The translations under genes were made by a program, and so were the position numbers. Positions 1 to 9,554 of a stretch of DNA of 50,377 nt are shown piece after piece. The stretch lies in assembly GCA_018398765.1 (NCBI GenBank), contig JAHBMJ010005231.1, positions 22,501 to 72,877 on the forward strand, given 5' to 3'. Each line of letters begins with the position of its first letter. The stretch's first letter is position 1. The notes below the pieces were generated by a model, which was given only the letters and a program-made list of their open reading frames with translations, did not search any database and was not told the origin of the DNA. Origin of the DNA: Chromera velia. Its lineage: Eukaryota; Sar; Chromeraceae.

Positions 1-731
1 CAATGTAGGGAGGGGAGGGGAGGGCCTTCCCCCCCCGGCTGTCCGGCGTCTCTCGTTTTGAGAGAGGGCGGAAAGGACGGACGCTGATTCCTTCGAAAGA
101 AGGGCGGGAAGGGGGGAGGGAGGGGGGCATTTCATCTGGTCCCATGCAGACAGTCGCATGGAAGGAAAGATGGAAAGAAGGGGAGGGAAATGATCTGCCT
201 GGCTACTTCGATTCGGAGTGTAAACATAAAATAAAATGTCTCTGCACCCACGCACCCCGCCACCTCTCTCTCTCTATCTTTCTGGTCTTCTTTCTCCTTC
301 ACCTTTTCAGGGTAGTTCCTTCCCTCCTCCCCCTTTTTTCCCTTTTCTTTTTCTCCTCAAAACCACCACAAACAAACAACCGCAAAGGTCCTGTCAGCCA
401 CCCCTCTTGAAAAAGATGGACAGGCAGACCAGAAGAGAAGAGAACGTGTTTTCTTTCTTTCTTTCTGCGCTCCTCACCCCCCATCCCACCCACTCATCCA
501 GTTCCCTTTCCCTCAAGACAGCAAGCAGAGCACGCAAACAACGAACAGACCAACTGACCAAGCAACCCTCTCGGCTTCGGTCCCTTCCTCCACCTCTTCC
601 TTCCTTAATTTTCCAAAACGTTTGCCTCCAATTCTCATTTCTTCTTCTCTGGCTTTGAAATCCATGCATCCCTTCCCACCCCAAAAACAAACAAAACAAA
701 CAGGATCGACAAACAAGTCCCACCCCCTCTC
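1..731. other. 3' flank of the V-ATPase gene, pyrimidine-rich
   Basis: This stretch lies downstream of the stop codon of the minus-strand V-ATPase gene. It is strongly strand-biased, with C/T-rich tracts on the plus strand, and has only short overlapping frames of biased composition. I see no exon that joins to a neighbour. It probably holds the 3' untranslated region of the V-ATPase gene, but no single polyadenylation signal stands out. Confidence 0.5.
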
Positions 732-1458
732 TCACGCATTCCCTCCAACTGCGTAAGACTTGCACAACTCCGCCTTAGGGTCTGATGAGGACACCACCAG
801 ACCCACAATCAGGCCGTACAGTCCCAAGGCTTCGGCAAAAATGAGAATCAGAAGAACACCCACGAACAGCCGAGGTTGCTGTGCGTTTGCACGGACTCCC
901 GCATCTCCCACAATGCCGATCGCAAGGCCGGCAGCCAGCGCACTCAACCCCACTGTCAGCCCGGCCCCCAAGTGTGCGAATCCAGAGTAATCTGAGTACG
1001 TCTGTGGTGAGGTCGATACCTTATTGGTCATGATCACTGCTGTGATCAGCCCGTAAATGCCCAACACCTGAAAGAGAGGGAGAGAAAAGAAGAGAGATCA
1101 TCACCTGCCGATCGAGGCGAGGAAATAGGAAAGAAACTGGAGAAGCAACGGAGAGAGCTGAGAAGAGCAAAAGGACAAACTGACACCTGCCATGACCACA
1201 GGAATGATAGACCTCATCACCAGATCGGGTCTCATTACTCCCATGGAGGCAATCCCGACTCCGGATTTTGCTGCACGGAAAAGAAACAGAGGCGGGGATG
1301 ACCACATCTAAGGGGTGGGTCAAACGCGGAGTGAGAAAAAAAACAGACAGACCTGTTCCATAGGCCGCACCCAGATTTGCAAAGACGATCGCAGCTGTAA
1401 TTCCCATAAATCCGAAAAAGGATGCGGAAGGATTGCAAAACTGGCCGGCCTCCGACAT
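732..1458 (-). CDS. V-type proton ATPase 16 kDa proteolipid subunit c, 3 exons
   Basis: This is the membrane rotor (c-ring) subunit of the V0 sector, which carries protons across endomembranes. Exons read on the minus strand are 1458-1353, 1270-1185 and 1067-732, giving 175 residues, the usual length for the family. The ATG at 1456-1458 begins [12 protein letters not shown]. The joined protein runs through the family signatures [20 protein letters not shown] and SIIPVVMAG, then a second pair of hydrophobic helices. The proton-carrying glutamate lies in [14 protein letters not shown] at about residue 143. The second intron is best placed with donor GTCAGT, giving phase 0; the first is phase 1 with donor GTCTGT. 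Four transmembrane helices are visible as two homologous hairpins. The call rests on strong family resemblance; only the exact borders are inferred. Confidence 0.95.
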
Positions 1459-1817
1459 TTTGAGAGCTTGCGTGTAGGTAGGGGGGGCTTCTTGCCTTCT
1501 TCCTTTCTTTCTTGAAGGTGAGGGAAGCGATCCAGTTGGCTCTTTCCTTCTTTCTCCTCAGGAACAAAGTGATCTGTGCGAGAATGAACGAGATACAAGC
1601 AGGTAATGCACAGTGCCTTATTGCGTCAGTCGTCTTCTCAAATCTTTTCAACAGACTGTTTCTGTCTGTTCGAGGGCAGACTATGGCAGGAACACTACGT
1701 ATTGTCTCAGATGGCAGTTCGAATCACCCCAGAGGCCCAGAGAAAGCGCTTCTTGTGCCTCCCGCGCATAATGAGGCCATGCATAAACAGCGTGGCCACC
1801 ATGCGGCCACCAATCTA
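1459..1817. other. 5' flank of the V-ATPase gene
   Basis: This is the region upstream of the V-ATPase start codon and presumably holds its promoter and 5' untranslated region. I recognise no TATA box or other promoter motif with confidence, and no additional exon. The frames that cross it lack coding character. Confidence 0.4.
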
Positions 1818-2549
1818 ACGCTAGGCCATACCGACAATGAACACTAGCGTACATATTCCTACCACAGAGAGGTCCAAAAGGTTCAAATATCATGAACGTC
1901 AAACAGTCAGAAACGGTTACAGTCTGTGTGGATGCACTGTCTCTGCATGCATGAACATACAGGGAAAAAACCCACCAAACATACAAACAGAGGCTCCACC
2001 CGGCTTTTTAGAGTTGTGTGGGGGACTATCTGCCTGCAGGGATACACATGCATGCATAAAGTCCAAAATCGCTCGGAGAGCAGTACCAGTCTGTGCATGC
2101 ACAGCTGCTTTCGTTGCCTACCTATCCCATTCCTCACTGCACTGTAGCAGCCCGAGCCACAGATCTTTGCAGTTATGACTGAAAAAAATGGTCCCCTACC
2201 TGGCTGTGTGGTGTGAGCATGCAGTTAACAGAGGAGACGGACATGCTGCTTTGGCTCATCTAAATCTGTTTGTTTGAGTGTCTGACTGTTGACTTCTTGT
2301 GGTATGGACCCCATGTGTTCTGAAGTACTCTTGTCACACTTTCATTTGCCATGGTGATTGATTGGTGCGACAGAGAATACATACCCACACGAAGCATCGC
2401 TACTTTCAAACAGAACACATGCAAACATATATGCATGCAGATAGACCGTTCAATGCATCCAAGTCAAAAATTAATCAAAACAGTTAGATGGCCCCGAAGA
2501 GCAGTGTTGCGGTTATCCCGCAGCGTTCATTCTCGGTATGGCCTCGCGG
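1818..2549. repeat. 732-bp direct duplication, copy 1
   Basis: This segment is repeated almost perfectly at 2890-3621, an offset of 1072 bp. By eye I find only two differences, at about 2201 and 2226 (A versus G). The copy begins ACGCTAGGCC and ends GGCCTCGCGG. Frames inside it are identical in both copies, but none resembles a known protein, and both strands are open in short stretches, so I do not call a gene. The near identity points to a recent duplication or gene conversion. Confidence 0.9.
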
Positions 2550-2889
2550 CCTGAGTGGTCATTTCAAGAAATAGAAAAGGTATGACAGAGCCATTAAAAG
2601 TAAACAAATAGAGCAGTGCCACTATCTTAAAAAGGGTTTCAAACAATTAAAAGGCTTGATGGTGTGAGTGAAAGAGAAGTGAAAGTGTTTGTAGGAGTGC
2701 TCTGCTACACGTGGAAAGGGGGGGGGTCTAGGGGGGGGTCAACCGTACTGATAAGTTGCTGACCTCTTTCAATGAAGAAACAGGGAGGCCAGACAGCAAA
2801 CACCTGCATTGAGGTACAGTGCAGCAAATATGTGTAGATACGCTCTGATGGCATGCAGGTCGCAGTCCTTCCCGAAATGACCCCTCACG
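2550..2889. other. Spacer between the two 732-bp copies
   Basis: This is 340 bp of unique sequence between the direct repeats. It has two long G runs near 2717-2738. I see no open frame and no transposase or reverse-transcriptase motif in it. The left junction reads GGCCTGAGTGG, which vaguely recalls a tRNA A box, but no matching B box follows. Confidence 0.5.
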
Positions 2890-3621
2890 ACGCTAGGCCA
2901 TACCGACAATGAACACTAGCGTACATATTCCTACCACAGAGAGGTCCAAAAGGTTCAAATATCATGAACGTCAAACAGTCAGAAACGGTTACAGTCTGTG
3001 TGGATGCACTGTCTCTGCATGCATGAACATACAGGGAAAAAACCCACCAAACATACAAACAGAGGCTCCACCCGGCTTTTTAGAGTTGTGTGGGGGACTA
3101 TCTGCCTGCAGGGATACACATGCATGCATAAAGTCCAAAATCGCTCGGAGAGCAGTACCAGTCTGTGCATGCACAGCTGCTTTCGTTGCCTACCTATCCC
3201 ATTCCTCACTGCACTGTAGCAGCCCGAGCCACAGATCTTTGCAGTTATGACTGAAAAAAATGGTCCCCTGCCTGGCTGTGTGGTGTGAGCATGCAGTTGA
3301 CAGAGGAGACGGACATGCTGCTTTGGCTCATCTAAATCTGTTTGTTTGAGTGTCTGACTGTTGACTTCTTGTGGTATGGACCCCATGTGTTCTGAAGTAC
3401 TCTTGTCACACTTTCATTTGCCATGGTGATTGATTGGTGCGACAGAGAATACATACCCACACGAAGCATCGCTACTTTCAAACAGAACACATGCAAACAT
3501 ATATGCATGCAGATAGACCGTTCAATGCATCCAAGTCAAAAATTAATCAAAACAGTTAGATGGCCCCGAAGAGCAGTGTTGCGGTTATCCCGCAGCGTTC
3601 ATTCTCGGTATGGCCTCGCGG
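2890..3621. repeat. 732-bp direct duplication, copy 2
   Basis: This is the second copy of the segment at 1818-2549. Identity ends abruptly at GGCCTCGCGG, after which the sequence becomes AT-rich and unique. The copies do not start with TG or end with CA, and the 340-bp spacer is too short for a normal retroelement body, so a long-terminal-repeat explanation is not supported. Confidence 0.9.
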
Positions 3622-4217
3622 TAATCATAATAAAATTAAATTCTACGTCGATGTACTTACAGACCCGTCTTACAGCGGGGTCGTTCGCACGGAGCTCGAT
3701 CTTGTATTCATATATATAGACGAGGCACTCACCGAAATATTTGGTGTGTCTCGCATTTTCCTACACATTTCGTTCATGAATCAATTACGTATAATATGAA
3801 TCATCATTGAAGAAACGTGTGGCCCCGGAAAGTTTGGAATGGACGAGCTTGAGGGGCATGTTTTGAAGCCGCCTTATCTGTATTGAACATATCGATAATG
3901 CGCAACAATATTTTTCAAATATTTTCGCATACATGCATTACATGAAATTACTATGATTGAATGTCGATTTATATGCGTACGTATAATTCGATTTGTATGT
4001 ACATCATCCCCAGTTCTTCATCTCCTGTTATCGTCCCGCAGTCAAGAATCGAGGACAGAAGCTTGTACAAGAAGTCTAACCCTGTGCTGATCACGCGAAG
4101 TGAGTGACTGCCTTGTGAATTCCTTGCTGTTGCCCACTCACTCGCTGTCCGAGGACAGAGAGGCGCCAAGTAGACCGATCCCTCCCGTGCTTATCCAGAC
4201 AGACAGCCAGAGAGGCA
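3622..4217. other. AT-rich 5' flank of the EF-hand gene
   Basis: This is unique AT-rich DNA without a convincing exon. At 3820-3832 it carries TGGCCCCGGAAAG, the reverse complement of a motif that recurs four times near 44265-44545. The last 100 bp before the ATG at 4218 are likely 5' untranslated region or promoter. Confidence 0.5.
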
Positions 4218-5615
4218 ATGCAGGCAATGGGGGATCTCCTTGACCCCAAGGAGGGCAAGGGGATGGTGGATGCAATTGTGAAGAAGTGGTCACGAAAATA
4301 TGTGTACATCGTGAGGTATCTTGAAACAACGGAAACCAAAGAGCACCGCTATCAAGTAATTTTCTCCAAGCCGACAAAGGAGCTTCCTGTGCCGATAGCG
4401 GTTGTTCAGGTGTATTTCTCCATCTGTGCCCGATCGAAGGAAATCACTTACAAGTTTGAGAATTCAAATCTCCAGCACAAACTCGACATGACTGTTCAGC
4501 CCAGAGCGATGGAGTCGTGGATCGATCGAATGTTGGGAGACAAAATGGCAGTGAGAAAAATGAAAGACCTCACGACTGCATTCGAGGCCACACGGTTGGA
4601 AGAGGCCGAAGAAGACGAAACAGAGGGCGCGGAGGAGGAGGCTGAATTGAAAGAGGCCGAGGATAAAGAGAAGGAGAAAGAGAAGAAAAAAGAAAAGGAG
4701 AAAGAGGCCCTAAAAGAAAAGGAAGTTCAGGACGAAGAAGAGGATGAAGATGCTGTAGATCCAGAGAAACATTTTATCGGAGGCAAATCTGCAACACAAA
4801 TGCCTTTCGTCGAAGTCCTCTCCCACATTTTCGACGCCGCAGACGAAGAAGAAGAGGGCAGACTGACTCATAAAGAAGTGGCAGATCTGTTGTTTGCCAC
4901 CCCAATGGACTTGTGCATTTGGGACATCCGAATGTTGCTCAGAAGAGCGGAAGAGCACGAGTCTGGCACCATCCGTTTCGGTCCCTTTGTCGCACAGGCC
5001 CCAGCCGTGATTGAAGAACTGAAGGCACGACGCCTCGCCTTCGACAAACGGTACCCCGACCCTCTGGAGATTCCCGACGACGCAATAGAGCTGTGCTTCG
5101 GGGAGGAAATCGCACAGTCCGAATCCGAACTGAAGCCCATCTTCGAGGCAGCAGATCCTAGTCAGGAGGGAAGACTGGGCAGACACATCTTCAAAAAAAG
5201 CCTCGAGAAGAAGGCCGAACGATTCAGTCCACAGGAAATCTCCATGCTCATGCAGGTTCGTTCGTTGGCTCTTCGTTGCATTCGGTCATCGTTTGGTTAC
5301 TTGCCAGTCTCTTTCTTTTTCCAGCTGTTCCTTCGAGACTGTTGGTGTCTAATTTTCTTTTTGTGATTCCCAGCAACTTTCCTGCCTACTGCTTGAAAAG
5401 ATTTGAGAACCAGGTGTGAGTCTATCGCTCCTCACATAGTTAGATTGTAATTCTGCGTCGTCTATCCGACTTTGTCTTTTTGGCACTCCTCAAATTGCCT
5501 TCTCTATCTCACGCAAAGACTTCCTTGCATCATGAACTTCCAAGATTGAGACATGTCGTTGCCCACCTCACCAAGCTTGCCCTCTGCGTGTATTTAAATT
5601 TATCATGAAGCAGTA

Positions 5616-5652
<37 letters not shown>

Positions 5653-5697
5653 CCTCCCTTTTTGATTCTCCAACTCGATCAGGCAGATGGGTACACA

Positions 5698-5746
<49 letters not shown>

Positions 5747-6809
5747 GATCGGCATCATCTGCACTGCACTGCACTGAATGCATCTTTGCACATGATTGAT
5801 GCAGCTGACAGCAGAGAACGAGAACTCGGAGGTGCCCTATGAGGGTACGAGGGACCTTCTGGAGGAGCTGAGGTTTGACGCCTTCCTCAATGCGACAGTG
5901 GAGACGGACCCGAAAGGCCTTTTTGCACACCTCCTGGAAGTGCTCGAATCGGTCTGTTTGCCTGCCTGCCTGCCTGCCTACCTGCCTGCCTGCTTGCCTG
6001 CCTGCCTGTCTGTCTGTCTGTCTCTTTTCTTTTCTTCTCATGTGCCCCTTTGTTTCTGCATTTCGCTTCGACGAGCGAGAACTGATGGGGTGGATACTTC
6101 CCTTCTTCCTTCCTTCCCGATCGTCCTTATCGATCGACCGATCCGCTCATTTCGTCGAATTAAACAAAAGAGCAAACGAGTGAGTGAGTGAGTGAGTGAA
6201 CATCCCTCCCTGCATATTCACGCCTTCATTCTTTCATTCGTTCATTCAGGTGTGGAGGCAGGAGAGCGAGGGTGACCAGGCGGGGGTGGCGATGGGGAGG
6301 GACGGGCGGATCCCCGTGTACATAGCCAGAGAGACCCTCCTGAGGGCGCGGCTTCTGACCGTCTCCAGATTCCAGGTGCGTGGGTGGGTAGGGGGTGTGC
6401 AAGGAGTGGGTGGGTGGGTTGTTTGCTTCTTCATTAAGTCATCAAGCGATCGACTCAATCTTCAATTCACCAATCATTCATTCATTCATTCATTCATCCA
6501 TTAACTAACTCAGTCAGTCAGTCAGTCAGTCAGTCAGTCAGTCCGTTAGGCAAGCAGGCAGGCAGTCAGTCAGTCAGTCAGTCCGTTAGGCAAGCAGGCA
6601 GGCAGTCAGTCAGTCAGTCAGTCAGTCCGTTAGGCAAGCAGGCAGGCAGTCAGTCAGTCAGTCAGTCNNNNNNNNNNNNNNCAGTCAGTCAGTCAGTCAG
6701 TCCGTTAGGCAAGCAGGCAGGCAGTCAGCTACAGGTTGCCTTGGCTCCTTTCTCCTTTTCTCAGACAGACAGGGAGACAAACAGGGAGACAGGCACAGAC
6801 ACGCACTCA

Positions 6810-6847
<38 letters not shown>

Positions 6848-6871
6848 CAAACGCGCGCGCGCGCGCGCGCG

Positions 6872-6941
<70 letters not shown>

Positions 6942-7882
6942 CAGGCAGACAGACAGACAGACAGACAGACAGACGGACAGGCAGACAGACAGACAGACAG
7001 AGAGACAGACAGGCAGACATGGGGATAAATGAAAGCACACAGGGAAAGCGCGAAAGTGGGTAGGTTGACACAAGCATCAATGGGGACATTTTCCGGTCTA
7101 AACTCTGTCTCTGTCTCTGCCTCTGTTTGTCTCTCTGTCTGTTGCCTGCGTGTCTACAGATCCACACCGTCCTGTGCATCACCCCCTCTTCCAAAGACGG
7201 CACGATGAACGCGAGGCAGTTCCTCCAGTATGCCGTCACGTTGATTGCCTTCATGTTTGACCGCACAAAGCTGGTCGAACAGGCAGACGCGATTCGCTCC
7301 GAGGCAGTCGCTGCTGCTGAGAGGGCAGAGCAAGAAGAGTTCACTGCTCTCACCTCTGGTAAGGCAGCCAAGGGGGGGGGGGAGGAGGATGAAGAAGAGG
7401 GGGAGGAGGAGAAAGCGAGTTGCACAGACGAGAATGTCCAAAAGACACTCGAGAGAGCGTGTAACCTTGCCGAGTCTGGATCGAACAGGGGGACCATCGC
7501 ATGGGAGGCGTTCCTCTCGGTCCTCTGGGGAGACGGCCAGGAACGCAAATTTGCGGATTTGAAAGTCTCCGATCTAGGCCTTCGGGAGGCCGAGCTAAGG
7601 GGGTTTCTGTGTGAGGCCTTGGTGGACAACGGGGAGTTGGTGTACTCAGATCACATCAAGACGTGGGTTCCGATCATTTTCGAAATGCGGAACGCGAAGG
7701 TGTTCAACCAACTTCTGGACCTCACGTGGGGTGCAGAGAGTGGACCCCAAGCGCTGATTGACTTTGATGAGATGAGTGCAGGAATTCCCGAGTCTGCGTT
7801 TGCGTTCCTTGAGGAGGGCGGGGAGGAGGGTCTCTCGGAGGGGAGCGGCTCCGAGGAGAGTGACGAGTCCGATGATGACTGA
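4218..7882 (+). CDS. Acidic EF-hand-like protein, 4 exons, unknown function
   Basis: Exons are 4218-5255, 5805-5951, 6250-6375 and 7160-7882. All introns are phase 0, giving about 677 residues. Start: the first in-frame ATG (MQAMGDLL). Residues 1-130 form an unrecognised mixed domain. About 130-185 is a highly charged Lys/Glu segment, probably helical. About 200-330 holds two EF-hand-like units: ADEEEEGRLTHKE fits the calcium-loop pattern with Glu at position 12, whereas ADPSQEGRLGRH lacks that Glu. A third degenerate unit may lie in exon 4 (SSKDGTMNARQF). The tail is rich in Glu, Asp and Ser and ends in ESDESDDD. Calcium binding is plausible for at least one loop. The layout resembles multi-EF-hand axonemal or cytoskeletal proteins, but I cannot name a family. 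Introns 1-3 are almost entirely simple repeats. Confidence 0.85.
5619..5744. repeat. Dinucleotide microsatellites in intron 1 of the EF-hand gene
   Basis: A (CT)n tract, a short spacer, then (CA)n followed by (GA)n. They lie within the intron between exons 1 and 2. The CT and GA tracts are complementary and about 60 bp apart, so the transcript could form a hairpin that brings the intron ends together. Confidence 0.85.
5957..6022. repeat. (CCTG)n/(TCTG)n array at the start of intron 2
   Basis: The array starts five bases after the splice donor at 5952 (GTCTGTTTG) and continues it as CCTG and then TCTG repeats. It is one of several tetranucleotide arrays in this window that grow out of a 5' splice site. 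Confidence 0.85.
6509..6730. repeat. Compound minisatellite in intron 3 of the EF-hand gene
   Basis: Four visible units combine (CAGT)n with CCGTTAGGCAAGCAGGCAGG, with a period of roughly 46-54 bp. An assembly gap interrupts the array. Because the copies are so similar, the true unit number is probably larger than assembled. Confidence 0.85.
6668..6681. other. Assembly gap (14 N)
   Basis: A run of N inside the CAGT minisatellite, in intron 3 of the EF-hand gene. No coding sequence is affected. Confidence 0.99.
6803..7018. repeat. Chain of CA, CG, GA and CAGA microsatellites
   Basis: Successive (CA)n, (CG)n, (CA)n, (GA)n and (CAGA)n blocks in intron 3. The CA and CG blocks alternate purine and pyrimidine over about 85 bp and are candidates for left-handed (Z) DNA. 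Open frames across them are artefacts of the repeat. Confidence 0.9.
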
Positions 7883-9554
7883 AAGAGGTAGAGGCGGGGA
7901 AAGTGGGAAGGGGGAGGGAATGGTTGGAAGAATGAAGTCAAGGAGGCTGATTCAGTTCGAGTCTTGTATTAATTTCAAAGAGTCTTCATACGGTGAACTT
8001 TTGAACTGAAAAAAGAGCATCTAATGTACACAAATAGCAAAAAAAGAGTATTTATCATTTTATGATTTCAAGTTTAACCAGGCCTTAAATAAAAGTCAAA
8101 TAAGCTTAAATTGAAAGGTGCATAAACTGAGTATTAAACTTTTTCTTCTTTGTTTTGCTGGACTCTTCGATCGATCCTTCCCGGCCCATAGCTTGTTTAG
8201 AAGCTGTTTTAGATCTATACATATCCACAACGGCCTTAAATGGGTTCAGCTGGTTACGAATAATTAATTTTGGTCTATAGATTGTGTCATTGTGATATAT
8301 GGATTGACCATAAATTGTGATGCTAGTCCTGTACTGAGTAATTGAAGAATAAAAAACGCGTGTAGATGGGTTAGATCTTTAGGCAATTAATCTCCTTGTA
8401 GAGCTTTCCTAACAAAAGGTAGCCTTTGCTAAAGAATTAAAAGGTTATGAAAGTTTTGTTCAATCATGTAAAAACAAAATTTATGTTGAGTCTATTTGTC
8501 TTTTTTGAGTATAAAATGCAAAGTGGAGTGCACGGCGATGCACCGATGTTTTTCGTCACGCTATCTTTGGTACGAAGTGTCCTGTAGTATCAGGGAGGTA
8601 GGGAGGGTTACGACAATTCAGGTCCTATACATGTATGCAGTCCTATATACAACGATCACAACTTAGAATGAACTATAATTAATTAACAAACATAGATGCA
8701 ATGCCTATCTAAACAAAAACAATATATGTGCTGAATATCGTAATTGACTAAGTTCAATTTACTTTTGAAGGCTATCTAGGGCGGCCTGCCGGACATTTTT
8801 TTTTTATAGGGTATGTGCCAACCTGTATGAGTAACCGCGGCATGAATCATCATGAATTTATCCGGCCGCGGGTCCGCGGGCCGATTGCGCCGCTGGCCGC
8901 GGGCGGATTGGACTCGTCTCGCGTCTCTGTATCTGCTCCATTTTTAACGTTTTTTTCTGCATGTCTTAATTAATTATTTTATTAATATAATTTTTTTTAA
9001 ATCAAATCTTTTGATCCATGCATGCATGCATGCATGCATGCATGCACACATACTTTTGAAATTATATATAGCTATATATAATTATAACTGTCGAGACGTA
9101 CGATCTTCTACGTGTGCACGTAGCTCTGTGCCCTTGTGTGAATTGGTTTGCCCCTGCACTTACTGCCAGACTTCTCTGGATCTGCCCTGCATGTGGGTCT
9201 CCTGGTGACCAGTCTTAATTGTGGATTTGACAAACCGATCGGACCTGCGTAGATGAGACCGGGCTCTGCACTGACGGACAGACGTCATGTGTTGCCATCC
9301 AGCAGCAGATAGAGGGAGCAGATGCATGTCTCAGGCCCTTCTACTGCGTGATTGAAACAGGCAGGCCTGTTTGTAGGCCAGCCTGTAGGTGTGTAAAAGA
9401 AAAAAGGACTGAGCAGATCAATTGATTGGAGAGTAGGGTTGCAGTCTCTCGCCCCTTCATTCTGTTTGCTTGTCTTCTCTCGTGCAATCAGGCAGGGAGA
9501 AGACAAAAAGGCGGGAAGACAATTTCAAAGAGAAGCGAAGCTTACAAAACGCAG
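7883..9554. other. Intergenic region, AT-rich with a GC-rich patch
   Basis: This region separates the EF-hand stop codon from the glycosyltransferase ATG. It is mostly AT-rich with no convincing exon. It has a run of seven GCAT units at about 9017-9044 and a short, very GC-rich, CGCGG-rich patch at about 8862-8911. The 3' untranslated region of the upstream gene probably occupies the first few hundred bases, and the promoter of the next gene lies somewhere before 9555. Confidence 0.5.

Noticed and set aside
1700-1740. tRNA gene suggested by AGTTCGAATC
   Set aside because: The T stem does not pair, and no anticodon or acceptor stem can be drawn around it.
2530-2565. tRNA-derived SINE head (GGCCTGAGTGG)
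   Set aside because: Only a partial A-box-like match, no B box and no A-rich tail follow.
1818-3621. Pair of LTRs of a retrotransposon
   Set aside because: No TG/CA ends, no primer-binding site, no gag-pol frame and only 340 bp between copies.
6807-7629. Long Cys/Ser/Leu-rich open frames such as repeated SVCL
   Set aside because: They are translations of CAGA, CA and GA microsatellites within an intron and antisense to a real exon.
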